This document shows positions 17,654-25,511 of a DNA stretch of 64,000 nt, one piece after another; the stretch's first letter is position 1; every line of letters begins with the position of its first letter. The notes below the pieces were generated by a model, which ran no database searches, was not told the DNA's origin, and saw nothing but the letters and a program-made list of their open reading frames with translations. The DNA is taken from NCBI RefSeq assembly GCF_014198605.1, contig NZ_JACIHU010000016.1; one strand, given 5' to 3'. Both the position numbers and the translations under genes were made by a program. Origin of the DNA: Rhizobium etli_C. GTDB lineage: Bacteria > Pseudomonadota > Alphaproteobacteria > Rhizobiales > Rhizobiaceae.

Positions 17654-19194
17654 AAGTTATCCTCCTCAATGCACCGCAGCCGGGGATCCGGTGACGCACT
17701 CGCCCCCAGCGCAGTCTCGAGGATTCTTTCCTCGGTCGCCCCCTCTGCGGACATCTGCCCGACGATCTTCCTGTCATGAACGACCAAAATGCTGTCGCAG
17801 AGCCCTATAAGCTCAGCGTGCTCGCGCGACGAAACCACGACCGCACCGCCACGATCACTGAAGTCCCGCAGCAATCTGTAAATCTCTGCCTTTGCACCGA
17901 CGTCGACGCCGCGCGTGGGCTCCTCAATAACGAGGATGTCCACTCCGGAGAGCAACCAGCGGCCCAGCAGCACCTTCTGCTGATTCCCGCCTGAGAGTTT
18001 ACCTACGGGCGCATTGGGATCGGCGGCCGCAACTCGTAACGACTTGATCACCTCGCGGACCTTCGACACCGATCGCCACGCAACGCTTGCCATATTCCGA
18101 TTGAGCTGTTTTCCCAGCGCGATGTTGTCGTAGATAGGCAGGCGCAGGAACAGCCCTTCCTGCTTCCTGTCCTCAGGGATAAAACCGATTCCTGATGCGA
18201 CCGCGCGAGCGAACCCTGACCCTACATTCACCACATGCATGCTGTTGTCGGGGCCGGCACGCCACACGGCGATGGCCTTTGGCGATTCAACGCCCACAAT
18301 GGCACGCATTATCTCTCGCTGGCCCTGTCCTTCGAGCCCTGCCAGCCCGATGATTTCACCTTTTCTGACAACGAAAGTGACTGTCGAGCTGCTGTCGTCG
18401 AGGCGCAAGTCCGAAACCTCCAGCATTGCCGCTCCGGTGGCCTGCGAGCGCGGCGGAAAGAAGTTCTGAAGTTCGCGACCAACCATTGTCGCTACCAGCG
18501 TTTGCAAGTTGAAGTCCTGCGCTCTTGCAGTCCTTACCCAAGCGCCATCTTTCATGACGGTGATGGTGTCGCATAGTTCGAAGACTTCATTCATGCGATG
18601 AGAGATGTAGACGACAGCCTTATGTTGAGCCTTAAGGTCGCGGATAACCTTGAAGAGATGCGCGACATCGGTCGAGTTCAACGCCGCCGTTGGCTCGTCG
18701 AAGATGAATACGTCCGCGTTCGACGTAAGTCCCTTCGCGATCTCTACTGCCTGCTGCTGCGCGACAGTCAGTGTCTCGACGATCGCGGTTGCGTCGAGCT
18801 GTGGAAATACGTCAGCCAGCAAAGCGCGAGCGCGTTTCACTACCTCGACGCTATCGATCGAACCGTCAATGCGACGAGGTTCGTGGCCCAGGAACATGTT
18901 CTCAGCAACGGTGAGATTGGGGATCAGGGTAAACTCCTGAAACACCGTCGACACTCCCGCCAACCGTGCCTCCTTAGGGGAACGGAAATTGACTTCCTCC
19001 CCGCGGAGCCGAACACTTCCTGCGCCCGGCTGATATACCCCCGCCAGAATACGCATCAGGGTGGACTTCCCCGCGCCGTTTTCCCCCATCAGAGCGTGCA
19101 CGGAGCCACGTTCCAGGGAAAAGCGAACGTCCGAAAGGACTTTCGTGAAACCAAACGATTTGTTGATGCCGACCATCTCGACAAGCGTGCTCAT
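17650..19194 (-). CDS. Sugar-type ABC transporter ATPase with two nucleotide-binding domains (RbsA type), first system
   Basis: A 514-residue cytoplasmic ATPase. The first domain has Walker A GENGAGKST, signature LTVAQQQAVEIAKG and Walker B DVFIFDEPTAAL. The second has a degenerate Walker A (GLEGQGQRE), signature LSGGNQQKVLLGRW and LVIEEPTRGVD, exactly the asymmetry known for RbsA-type proteins. The ATG at 19194 (MSTLVEMVGINKSFG) gives the normal family length; the frame is open much further upstream but that part is antisense to the binding protein gene. It is separated from the binding protein by a strong hairpin. Confidence 0.88.
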   Translation of the reverse strand: MSTLVEMVGINKSFGFTKVLSDVRFSLERGSVHALMGENGAGKSTLMRILAGVYQPGAGSVRLRGEEVNFRSPKEARLAGVSTVFQEFTLIPNLTVAENMFLGHEPRRIDGSIDSVEVVKRARALLADVFPQLDATAIVETLTVAQQQAVEIAKGLTSNADVFIFDEPTAALNSTDVAHLFKVIRDLKAQHKAVVYISHRMNEVFELCDTITVMKDGAWVRTARAQDFNLQTLVATMVGRELQNFFPPRSQATGAAMLEVSDLRLDDSSSTVTFVVRKGEIIGLAGLEGQGQREIMRAIVGVESPKAIAVWRAGPDNSMHVVNVGSGFARAVASGIGFIPEDRKQEGLFLRLPIYDNIALGKQLNRNMASVAWRSVSKVREVIKSLRVAAADPNAPVGKLSGGNQQKVLLGRWLLSGVDILVIEEPTRGVDVGAKAEIYRLLRDFSDRGGAVVVSSREHAELIGLCDSILVVHDRKIVGQMSAEGATEERILETALGASASPDPRLRCIEEDNL

Positions 19195-19219
19195 GGGAAT
19201 TTCCATCTTCGACAGGGAT

Positions 19220-19243
19220 ACGGGCACGAGTGATCGTGCCCGT
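19220..19243 (-). other. Intercistronic hairpin between binding protein and ATPase genes
   Basis: ACGGGCACGA and TCGTGCCCGT form a perfect 10-bp stem with a 4-base loop, 7 bp after the binding-protein stop codon. Such hairpins often protect the upstream mRNA from 3' decay, so that binding protein is made in excess over the transporter core. There is no U-tract, so it is not a standard terminator. Confidence 0.7.
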
Positions 19244-19249
19244 AGTTCA

Positions 19250-20338
19250 TCAAGCCTTGAAATAATCAAGGAGCTTTTCGTTCGGCATTTCGGTCGGCGC
19301 CCAGTACGCATCAGTGAGATCTGCGCGATAGAACTGGGAGAGCGTCTCGTCGGTGATCGGCTTGGGGCGGTTCGTCCAGTTACGCTGAATCGGCTTCCCA
19401 TCCAGCAAGGCGAAGGCGGCCCGTAGCGCGGCAGTAGACAGAGCGGGTGGGCAAATCGGACCGATCGAGGAAAGTTTTTCGTCATTCCAACGACGCATCC
19501 AGCCGTTAAGTGCTTCGCCCGTGATTGGCGGGATCGTTGAGGCGCCAGCCTCCTGCAAGGCATCCAAAACGCCAAGAGACATGTTGGCTCCATCGGTCCA
19601 GATGCCCGCGACATCGGGGTCGGAGAGATACAAGCTTTCGGCGATCTTCTTTGAGTCCTCATAAGACCAGCTTCCGTGCTGGGTCGACGTGATCTGAAGT
19701 CCAGACTTGCTGAAGACTTCCATGGCGCCTGCATAACGATCTGCATCGATGGGATGCCCGGCGACGCCACGCAGAACCCATACCTTGCCCTTGTTGCCAA
19801 GCTTGTCGACGAGGAACTGAGCCATCACGCGCCCGAAATAGAAGTCGTCGCCCTGGACCTGAACCGTAAACTCCTCGGTGTCGACGCGTCCGAGATAGAC
19901 TACGGTTGGAATGCCAGCAGCCTTTGCCTTCTTGATGCCCTCGACGGCGGAACCGGTGGTTAGCGGTGCGATGATGATCGCATCGACCTTCTGGGCGATC
20001 AGATCCTCGATATCGGCAACTTGTTTGGAGGCATTGAGATCAGCGCTCCGGAACTGGTAATCAGCGATCCGATCCTTGTTCTTTTTTATTTCATATTCGG
20101 CTTCAAACGCCGTCTGGTAGGTATGCGTTGAACCAGCGAGGCCGTAGTGGCTGTGTCCGATCTTCCACGGGCCTGACTTCTTGAACTTACCCGCGTCGAC
20201 AATTGGGTTGGCGCCTTCGGAGGGCCAAGTGTCAGGTAGGAGACTGATCGCGTCGTCGGCGCGAAGAATCCCCGGCATTCCGAACGTGCCGGCTACAGCA
20301 ATTGCCCCGCTCGCTTGTAGAAATGTACGTCTCTTCAT
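19250..20338 (-). CDS. Periplasmic sugar-type binding protein, first system (Tat-like signal)
   Basis: A 362-residue type I periplasmic binding protein. The ATG at 20338, after GGAGGAGG, begins MKRRTFLQASGAIAVAG, a signal peptide with a twin-arginine motif (RRTFLQ). Mature features include WKIGHSHYGLAGSTHTYQTA, VDAIIIAPLTTGSAVEGIKKAKAAG and GKVWVLRGVAGHP, which match the ribose/TorT-like binding-protein fold. It is the first gene of the operon down to 12893 and has a copy of the shared operator 114 bp upstream. It belongs to a different subfamily from the three other binding proteins in the window. Confidence 0.85.
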   Translation of the reverse strand: MKRRTFLQASGAIAVAGTFGMPGILRADDAISLLPDTWPSEGANPIVDAGKFKKSGPWKIGHSHYGLAGSTHTYQTAFEAEYEIKKNKDRIADYQFRSADLNASKQVADIEDLIAQKVDAIIIAPLTTGSAVEGIKKAKAAGIPTVVYLGRVDTEEFTVQVQGDDFYFGRVMAQFLVDKLGNKGKVWVLRGVAGHPIDADRYAGAMEVFSKSGLQITSTQHGSWSYEDSKKIAESLYLSDPDVAGIWTDGANMSLGVLDALQEAGASTIPPITGEALNGWMRRWNDEKLSSIGPICPPALSTAALRAAFALLDGKPIQRNWTNRPKPITDETLSQFYRADLTDAYWAPTEMPNEKLLDYFKA

Positions 20339-20451
20339 GAAAATTCCTCCTCCGGCCGCTCTGGGCGGCATTGTCTGTTAAGGCGAGAGCCTTGCCTTCC
20401 CAAGCCGTGCCGGACTCTCCTCAATACGGCGGAGTGCATTGGTATGAGCTA

Positions 20452-20466
20452 TCAGACAATCTGTCA
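20452..20466 (-). promoter_or_regulatory. Shared operator with promoter, upstream of first ABC operon
   Basis: On the minus strand the site reads TGACAGATTGTCTGA and is preceded by T, making a perfect -35 box TTGACA at 20467-20462. A possible -10 (TACCAA) follows at 17 bp. Binding here would block RNA polymerase. Confidence 0.75.
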
Positions 20467-20532
20467 ATAAATATAAACTTCGACGTTTGTTTTTTCGACA
20501 TCGTTTTGTTTTCACTTGCACATAGTCGCACT

Positions 20533-20547
20533 TGACGGATTGTCCGA
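20533..20547 (+). promoter_or_regulatory. Shared operator with promoter, upstream of the phosphatase gene
   Basis: Reads TGACGGATTGTCCGA. Both arms of the inner palindrome have changed together (CGGA/TCCG instead of CAGA/TCTG), so dyad symmetry is kept. TTGACG at 20532 and GACAAT at 20554 are possible promoter boxes. Confidence 0.7.
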
Positions 20548-20593
20548 TAGTGCGACAATATTCGTGTTCGCTAAATCGATGGGAGGGTTATGA

Positions 20594-21223
20594 ATGTCCA
20601 TTCTGGTGATTGTCCGGCATGGCCAAAGCGAAGGGAACGCGCGCGGGGAGTTCACGGGTGCGAGCGACGTTCCGCTCACACAGGAGGGCTGGTCTGAGAG
20701 CAGGCGAGCCGGCTCACTGCTCGCGAACCTCGGCATCTCGTTCGATATTGCGTTTAGCTCTGCCCTCTTGCGCACAGTCGACACTTGCAGAGCGATTTTG
20801 AACGAAACCAACGGCGATCTGCTGGAGCCAATCAGGAGAACCGAGTTGAACGAACGCGACTACGGACAGCTCACCGGCATCAACAAGAACGTGGCACGTG
20901 AGCGGTGGGGCCAGGATGTTGTCCAGGTTTGGCGCCGCTCGTACAGCACTCCACCACCTGGGGGAGAAAGCATACGGGACATAAGCGCGAGGGTTCTGCC
21001 CTTTTTGATAAGCGAAGTGTTCCCCCCCTTGTTGAGAGGGAAGTCGGTTCTTGTGGTGGCCCACGGGAATACGATCAGGTCACTAAAGCAGGGCATCGAA
21101 CGCCTCACGATCCAGGATACGCTCGCTATTGAGTCACCGACCGCCGCGCCAACTGTATACCGGATTGCGTCGGACCTCTCGATCATCGAGAAGACTAACG
21201 TCCTGGTTGGTACTGTCTGTTAA
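20594..21223 (+). CDS. Histidine phosphatase (phosphoglycerate-mutase-like) family protein
   Basis: A 209-residue soluble enzyme of the histidine phosphatase superfamily, with the phospho-accepting histidine in VIVRHGQSEGNARGEFTG (about residue 10), the second arginine/glutamate region (IRRTELNERDYGQLTG) and the C-terminal catalytic histidine in VLVVAHGNTIRSLKQGI. GGGAGGG lies 6 bp upstream of the ATG. It is divergent from the first ABC operon with an operator copy on each side. The substrate could be a sugar phosphate or another phosphorylated metabolite; phosphoglycerate mutase itself is less likely in this context. A broken relative lies at 47202. Confidence 0.85.
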   Translation: MSILVIVRHGQSEGNARGEFTGASDVPLTQEGWSESRRAGSLLANLGISFDIAFSSALLRTVDTCRAILNETNGDLLEPIRRTELNERDYGQLTGINKNVARERWGQDVVQVWRRSYSTPPPGGESIRDISARVLPFLISEVFPPLLRGKSVLVVAHGNTIRSLKQGIERLTIQDTLAIESPTAAPTVYRIASDLSIIEKTNVLVGTVC

Positions 21224-21587
21224 GCCTGGCTGGCAGTAGCATCGTTTGTAGTCGGTTGAACTTGGCAATACCGGTGTCTCGAAGCTGTCGATAGCCTTCA
21301 GAACCGGCTCGACGTCGGCAAGCGACGCCATCCGGCTCGCCTCACACGTTGCTACTAAATTTTCGTCTGCCGATCTTTCAGCCCAAAGCGGGACAAGACG
21401 CATGCTCCCTTTCGAACATGCATCGGAACCCTTTGATCACTTCAAATCAGCGTTCACTCGTGACTTTGCAAAAATGCAGCCCTGCTCCGGTTGAACTGAT
21501 CTAATTTAATAGAGTAATTATTGACTGATTGTCTGACGATGAGTACGTTCGCGCGAATTGCGTTGTGAGCCTTGGAGGAACAGTTAC
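21224..21587. other. Intergenic region upstream of alcohol dehydrogenase
   Basis: About 360 bp. It holds the operator and promoter at 21521-21549 and the GGAGG ribosome site at 21574. The rest shows no supported gene. Confidence 0.45.
21522..21536 (+). promoter_or_regulatory. Shared operator with promoter, upstream of alcohol dehydrogenase
   Basis: Reads TGACTGATTGTCTGA, one base from consensus. TTGACT at 21521-21526 and TACGTT at 21544-21549 have 17-bp spacing, so the site covers the -35 box and spacer. Confidence 0.72.
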
Positions 21588-22694
21588 ATGAAGCAGGCAT
21601 ATGCGGCGGTCTCGCGCGAAAAGGCGAAGCCCTTGATCTTGGAGTGCATAGGGATTGAGGAACCTCGTGCAGACGAGATTTTGGTCCGCATCGTCGCATC
21701 GGGGGTATGTCATACCGACCTGGTGGTCAGGGACCAGGGATATGACGTACCTCAACCTGTTGTGTTGGGACACGAAGGCTCTGGCGTCGTCGAGGCCGTC
21801 GGGAGCGCAGTTAAAGATCTTGTGCCCGGTGATCACGTTGCTTTGAGCTACGCCTATTGCGGCAAGTGCGAAAAGTGCCTTTCCGGTACACCTTTCTACT
21901 GCGAGGACTTCTTCGGTCGCAATTTCCGCGGCACTCGTCCGGATGGCACCTGCCCGATCCATGATTCTCACGGGAAACAGATTAGTGGCTGCTTCTTCGA
22001 GCAGTCGTCATTTGCAACCTACGCCATCGCCAGCGAACGAAACGCCGTGAAGGTTGCAAAGGATGTTCCACTCGAGTTGATCGGACCGCTCGGGTGCGGG
22101 CTTCAGACCGGTGCTGGCGCGGTACTGAATTGCCTCAAGCCGAAGCCCGGCTCGTCAATAGCAGTGTTCGGTGCTGGTGCGGTTGGCATGGCGGCTACGA
22201 TGGCCGCGAAAATCGCCGGATGCGCGACCATCATCGTGATCGACTTGAACGATGAACGGCTGGAACTTTCGCGCGAACTCGGGGCGACGCACACGATAAA
22301 TGCCCGCAAATTGGACAGCGTTGCCGCGATCAGGAAGATCGTCCCCGCAGGCGTTGATTTCAGCTTGGAATGCACGAGTTCGCCGCGAGTTTTCCGTCAG
22401 GCAGTCGACTGCCTTGGTACGCCGGGAACATGCGGTCTCGTTGGCTCGTCCGCTCTCGGCACTGAAGGCACGATCGATATCGGGAACTTCCTTTTCGGCC
22501 GCACATTGATCGGCGTTGTCGAAGGACAAAGCGTTCCGTCCGAGTTCGTCCCGCAGTTGATCGAGTATTGGCAGCAGGGACTTTTCCCGTTCGACAAACT
22601 GGTTCAGTTCTATGAACTCGACCAGATCAACGAGGCGATGGCTGATTCCGAGAGCGGCAAAGTCATTAAGCCGATCCTTCGCATGAAGCATTAG
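21588..22694 (+). CDS. Zinc-dependent alcohol dehydrogenase (aryl/benzyl alcohol type)
   Basis: A 368-residue medium-chain dehydrogenase. Zinc-site residues are in SGVCHTDLVVRDQG and LGHEGSGVVEAVG; the structural zinc lobe is CGKCEKCLSGTPFYC; the NAD motif is AVFGAGAVGMAATMAAK. It oxidises a primary or aromatic-type alcohol, substrate unknown. The ATG at 21588 follows GGAGG, and ten in-frame upstream codons are not needed. It resembles the enzyme at 14546 over its whole length (for example GQSVPSEFVPQLI versus GDQIPQLFIPQMM), so the two may act on successive or alternative substrates in one pathway. It is monocistronic under its own operator. Confidence 0.9.
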   Translation: MKQAYAAVSREKAKPLILECIGIEEPRADEILVRIVASGVCHTDLVVRDQGYDVPQPVVLGHEGSGVVEAVGSAVKDLVPGDHVALSYAYCGKCEKCLSGTPFYCEDFFGRNFRGTRPDGTCPIHDSHGKQISGCFFEQSSFATYAIASERNAVKVAKDVPLELIGPLGCGLQTGAGAVLNCLKPKPGSSIAVFGAGAVGMAATMAAKIAGCATIIVIDLNDERLELSRELGATHTINARKLDSVAAIRKIVPAGVDFSLECTSSPRVFRQAVDCLGTPGTCGLVGSSALGTEGTIDIGNFLFGRTLIGVVEGQSVPSEFVPQLIEYWQQGLFPFDKLVQFYELDQINEAMADSESGKVIKPILRMKH

Positions 22695-22719
22695 TTTTGC
22701 GAGACTTTTCGAAAGACAA

Positions 22720-22747
22720 GACGGACCGCGATTAAATGCGATCCGTC
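22720..22747 (+). terminator. Terminator-like hairpin after alcohol dehydrogenase
   Basis: GACGGACCGC and GCGATCCGTC pair at 9 of 10 positions around an 8-base loop, 26 bp after the stop codon. It lies between two converging genes. No strong T-run follows, so efficiency is uncertain. Confidence 0.5.
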
Positions 22748-22930
22748 GGAACAGCCGTGCTCAAGACGAGATATGGTCGAACGCTGCTTTCGATGCAATC
22801 GCGGGCCACATCACTCCGATACGCCTGCACGAATGATGTGCTGGCAGGGCCCACGCAAAAGCTCTAGGACTCTGCCGGTCAAAGGCGGCCCCCTACAATC
22901 ACCGGCAGGTAAGTGGCGAGGGCGGCTCCG

Positions 22931-24211
22931 TTATCCAAGGGGTCCAGAGAACACCTGCGCGCCAAACACTGAAAAGACGTTGTTCCGGCCGACGTGTTCA
23001 GCTGACGTGTCCTGGTCCAACAGGTGGCCAAACCGATCGCGCTTTGTCTTAAGATAAGTGATGTTGGACGCGCTAGATGCGGCGATCAGACTCTGGCGAG
23101 ACGACACGATGACGCCTGACGTTCGCAGCGCCTCTATTTTTGTAGGATTGTTGGTCAGAAGCCGAACGCTGCCGATACCGAGGTCGCGGATGATATCCGC
23201 CGCTGCGTTATATTCGCGGGAATCAGATGCGAAGCCGAGTTCCCGATTTGCCTCAAGAGTATCACGACCATGATCCTGCAGGCTGTAAGCCGCAATTTTG
23301 TTTCCTAAGCCAATGCCACGCCCCTCTTGCCCACGCATGTAGATCACGCAACCAGCGCCCGCTAACTGGACCGCCCGAAGAGCCATTTCGAGCTGTTGAC
23401 CGCAGTCGCATCGCATGGACCGGAACGACTCACCTGTCAGACATTCAGAATGCACCCGTACCAGAACGTCTTCCTTCTCGCACAACTCGCCAAGTGTCAA
23501 AGCTAAGTGTTCCGTTCCCGTCAAACTATCGCGATAAGCAATGGCCTTGAAATCCCCAAACCGCGTTGGCATAAAGGACTGCGCGTAACGCTTTACCCTC
23601 GTATCACGACTCCTGCAGTACTCAATCAAAGCGTCGATCGTTACTATGTGCAGGCCATGTTCGATTGCGAACTTCTCGAGATCTGGCAGTCGAGACATGG
23701 TTCCGTCGTCATTGGCGATCTCGCAGATTACGCCAGCCGGCGCCAGGCCGGCAAGTCGTGCAAGATCCACGGCAGCTTCGGTGTGGCCAGGACGGCCCAG
23801 GACACCGAGACGATTTGCACGCAAAGGAAAAATGTGACCCGGTCGCGATAGGTCTTCCGGCCGCGTCTGCGGATCGATGAGCGACTTGACGGTTGCTGCT
23901 CGATCTTCGGCTGAAATCCCTGTCGTTGTGCCGTGTTTGCAATCGACGGAAACGGTAAATGCCGTCTGCAGTGAGTCCGAATTACGTGTGACCATCAGGG
24001 GGATCTCGAGTTTGTCGAGACGTTCGGCTGGAAGTGGCACGCAGATAAGGCCTCTCGCATATTTCATCATGAAAGCGATGTGCTCAGCTGTTATTTTTTC
24101 GGCAGCAACGACTAGGTCGCCTTCATTCTCCCGGTTTTCGTCGTCGACCACGATAACCATCTCGCCCGCTTCGATCGCCTCGATCGCCTCATCTATGCTC
24201 GAAAAAGACAT
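22931..24211 (-). CDS. ribBA: RibBA: DHBP synthase / GTP cyclohydrolase II fusion
   Basis: A 426-residue bifunctional enzyme for the first steps of riboflavin synthesis. Residues 1-205 are 3,4-dihydroxy-2-butanone-4-phosphate synthase (VVDDENRENEGDLVVAAE, HIFPLRANRLGVLGRPGHTEA). Residues 206-400 are GTP cyclohydrolase II with the zinc cysteines (SECLTGESFRSMRCDCG) and the catalytic RGQEGRGIGL motif, so both halves look active. AGGAGGAGG precedes the ATG. It lies 16 bp after the FMN reductase gene. No FMN riboswitch is visible upstream; the gene pair is instead under the shared operator. This suggests a dedicated, substrate-induced flavin supply for the monooxygenase nearby. Confidence 0.92.
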   Translation of the reverse strand: MSFSSIDEAIEAIEAGEMVIVVDDENRENEGDLVVAAEKITAEHIAFMMKYARGLICVPLPAERLDKLEIPLMVTRNSDSLQTAFTVSVDCKHGTTTGISAEDRAATVKSLIDPQTRPEDLSRPGHIFPLRANRLGVLGRPGHTEAAVDLARLAGLAPAGVICEIANDDGTMSRLPDLEKFAIEHGLHIVTIDALIEYCRSRDTRVKRYAQSFMPTRFGDFKAIAYRDSLTGTEHLALTLGELCEKEDVLVRVHSECLTGESFRSMRCDCGQQLEMALRAVQLAGAGCVIYMRGQEGRGIGLGNKIAAYSLQDHGRDTLEANRELGFASDSREYNAAADIIRDLGIGSVRLLTNNPTKIEALRTSGVIVSSRQSLIAASSASNITYLKTKRDRFGHLLDQDTSAEHVGRNNVFSVFGAQVFSGPLG

Positions 24212-24227
24212 GGAATCCTCCTCCTTA

Positions 24228-24746
24228 TTATGGGCTGACGGCGCGACGCGCGGCATCGAGCTCTCTGTCGACAAGCGCGCGCAGGTTCTCAGAAAGAGCA
24301 TCGTTCTGAAAATCTTCATCGAGAGCGAAAATGAAACGGCTATGTATTTGCGCTTCGAAAAAGTCGAATAAGGCTTCCATCGAGGCTTCGACGAGCGGCT
24401 TGTGACTCGATGCTTTACCGGTTGCAAAAGGGATCACATAGCGGCCCTTAAGCGCTTTCATGTCGACAAGGTCGAATAAATGCTTCAGCAACCCAGTGTA
24501 AGATGCTTTGTAGACCGGACTACCAACAACTAGCACGTCACTAGCCAAAATATCGTTGAGTGCCGCTTTAACAATCTCAGCGGCGCTGGAGGGCAACACT
24601 GTTGCCCCAAGGTGCGGATGAAGGTCGACAAGGTCCCAGCAGCTTGCTTCGTTGCCGGACGCGCGCACCCGATCCACCATGAAGTCTGCTACGGCCCGGG
24701 TTTTCGAGGGGCGCGATAAATTCCCCGTTATTACAACAACTTTCAT
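24228..24746 (-). CDS. NADPH-dependent FMN reductase (SsuE/MsuE type)
   Basis: A 172-residue flavodoxin-fold enzyme that reduces FMN with NAD(P)H for use by a partner monooxygenase. Landmarks are VVVITGNLSRPSKTRAVADF (phosphate loop), LVVGSPVYKASYTGLLKHLFDLVD and VIPFATGKASSHKPLVEASM, close to the SsuE/MsuE group of two-component systems. It forms a pair with ribBA. A degenerate operator (24773-24787) lies just upstream. Together with the separate flavin reductase at 29762 the cluster has two possible sources of reduced flavin. Confidence 0.85.
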   Translation of the reverse strand: MKVVVITGNLSRPSKTRAVADFMVDRVRASGNEASCWDLVDLHPHLGATVLPSSAAEIVKAALNDILASDVLVVGSPVYKASYTGLLKHLFDLVDMKALKGRYVIPFATGKASSHKPLVEASMEALFDFFEAQIHSRFIFALDEDFQNDALSENLRALVDRELDAARRAVSP

Positions 24747-24772
24747 GTCACAGGACTCCCAACATTCTCGCA

Positions 24773-24787
24773 TAAGACAATCTTACA
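24773..24787 (-). promoter_or_regulatory. Variant shared operator upstream of the FMN reductase-ribBA pair
   Basis: On the minus strand the site reads TGTAAGATTGTCTTA. The inner arms have changed together (AAGA/TCTT), which keeps the palindrome. TTGTAA could serve as a -35 box. Confidence 0.6.
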
Positions 24788-25101
24788 ATTTTCACTCACA
24801 CCGCAATGGAGGTTGTTGAGGACCCGTGGGGGCAAAAATAGTCCTGCGGTGTCCTGAGCCCTCACAACCCGTAATTTCCCAACCTCGAAGGCTGGATTGC
24901 TTCGCAGAAGTCTTCTGTCTCGTACGACTTTATTCTCTCAATGGGTGGCTCGCCGTGCAAGCGCACCTACTGTCTGCAATCCCTGCCGCTTTTACCGACC
25001 CAGCACGTTTGAGAACCTCCTGGACACGGAATGAGGCGTTGCCGCTTGATATACGGTCGCCGTGGCTCCACCTCAGTTACGACAGGTAGTATCCCGGTCA
25101 C
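24788..25101. other. Intergenic region between the FMN reductase promoter and the Gfa-like gene
   Basis: About 310 bp. I looked for an FMN riboswitch (RFN element) on the minus strand and saw none. No gene is supported. Confidence 0.45.
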
Positions 25102-25500
25102 TTACGGGAACTCTGGTGAGCTTGCCTTCGATGGATCATGGGCGAGCCAAGGTTTCGCATGCGATACCCATACGTTTGACATCGGCACACTTCCAGGATC
25201 GGTATCGAACGTGCCGGCTCTAACGACTTTGAGCTCCGGGCTGGCCGGCCGCTCCGCATAAACGTGCGAGCCACATACCGAACAAAACCACCGCAGCTTT
25301 CCAGGCGTCGATTCGAAGCTATGAAGCGTATCTTGGCCTGTAAGGATCTTGAAGTGCTCGCTTTTCACCTTCGCAGCGGTATTGTGATCAGCGGCGTGTG
25401 ACTTCCGGCATGTTTGACAGAAGCAATTCCACATGGGTCCATCAATTTCCTGAACCTGGTACGTAACCGCTTTGCATTGGCATGATCCGAAGATTGGCAT
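25102..25500 (-). CDS. Gfa-like (glutathione-dependent formaldehyde-activating family) zinc protein
   Basis: A 132-residue protein of the Gfa/CENP-V fold. The family zinc cysteines are visible: GSCQCKAV, NCFCQTCRKSH and RWFCSVCGSHVY. Founding members bind S-hydroxymethylglutathione; most relatives have no proven activity. The start at 25500 is preceded by AAAGGA; the five codons upstream are not needed. It lies 11 bp after the aminotransferase and is the last gene of that run, perhaps handling a reactive aldehyde, which is speculation. Confidence 0.75.
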   Translation of the reverse strand: MPIFGSCQCKAVTYQVQEIDGPMWNCFCQTCRKSHAADHNTAAKVKSEHFKILTGQDTLHSFESTPGKLRWFCSVCGSHVYAERPASPELKVVRAGTFDTDPGSVPMSNVWVSHAKPWLAHDPSKASSPEFP

Positions 25501-25511
25501 CGGGTATCCTT

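Noticed and set aside
17650..19800. Full 716-residue frame as a single ATPase
   Set aside because: The first about 200 residues are antisense to the binding protein gene; the RbsA-type ATPase has its normal length from the ATG at 19194.
24747..25101. FMN riboswitch before the FMN reductase-ribBA pair
   Set aside because: I looked for the conserved RFN blocks on the minus strand and did not find them.
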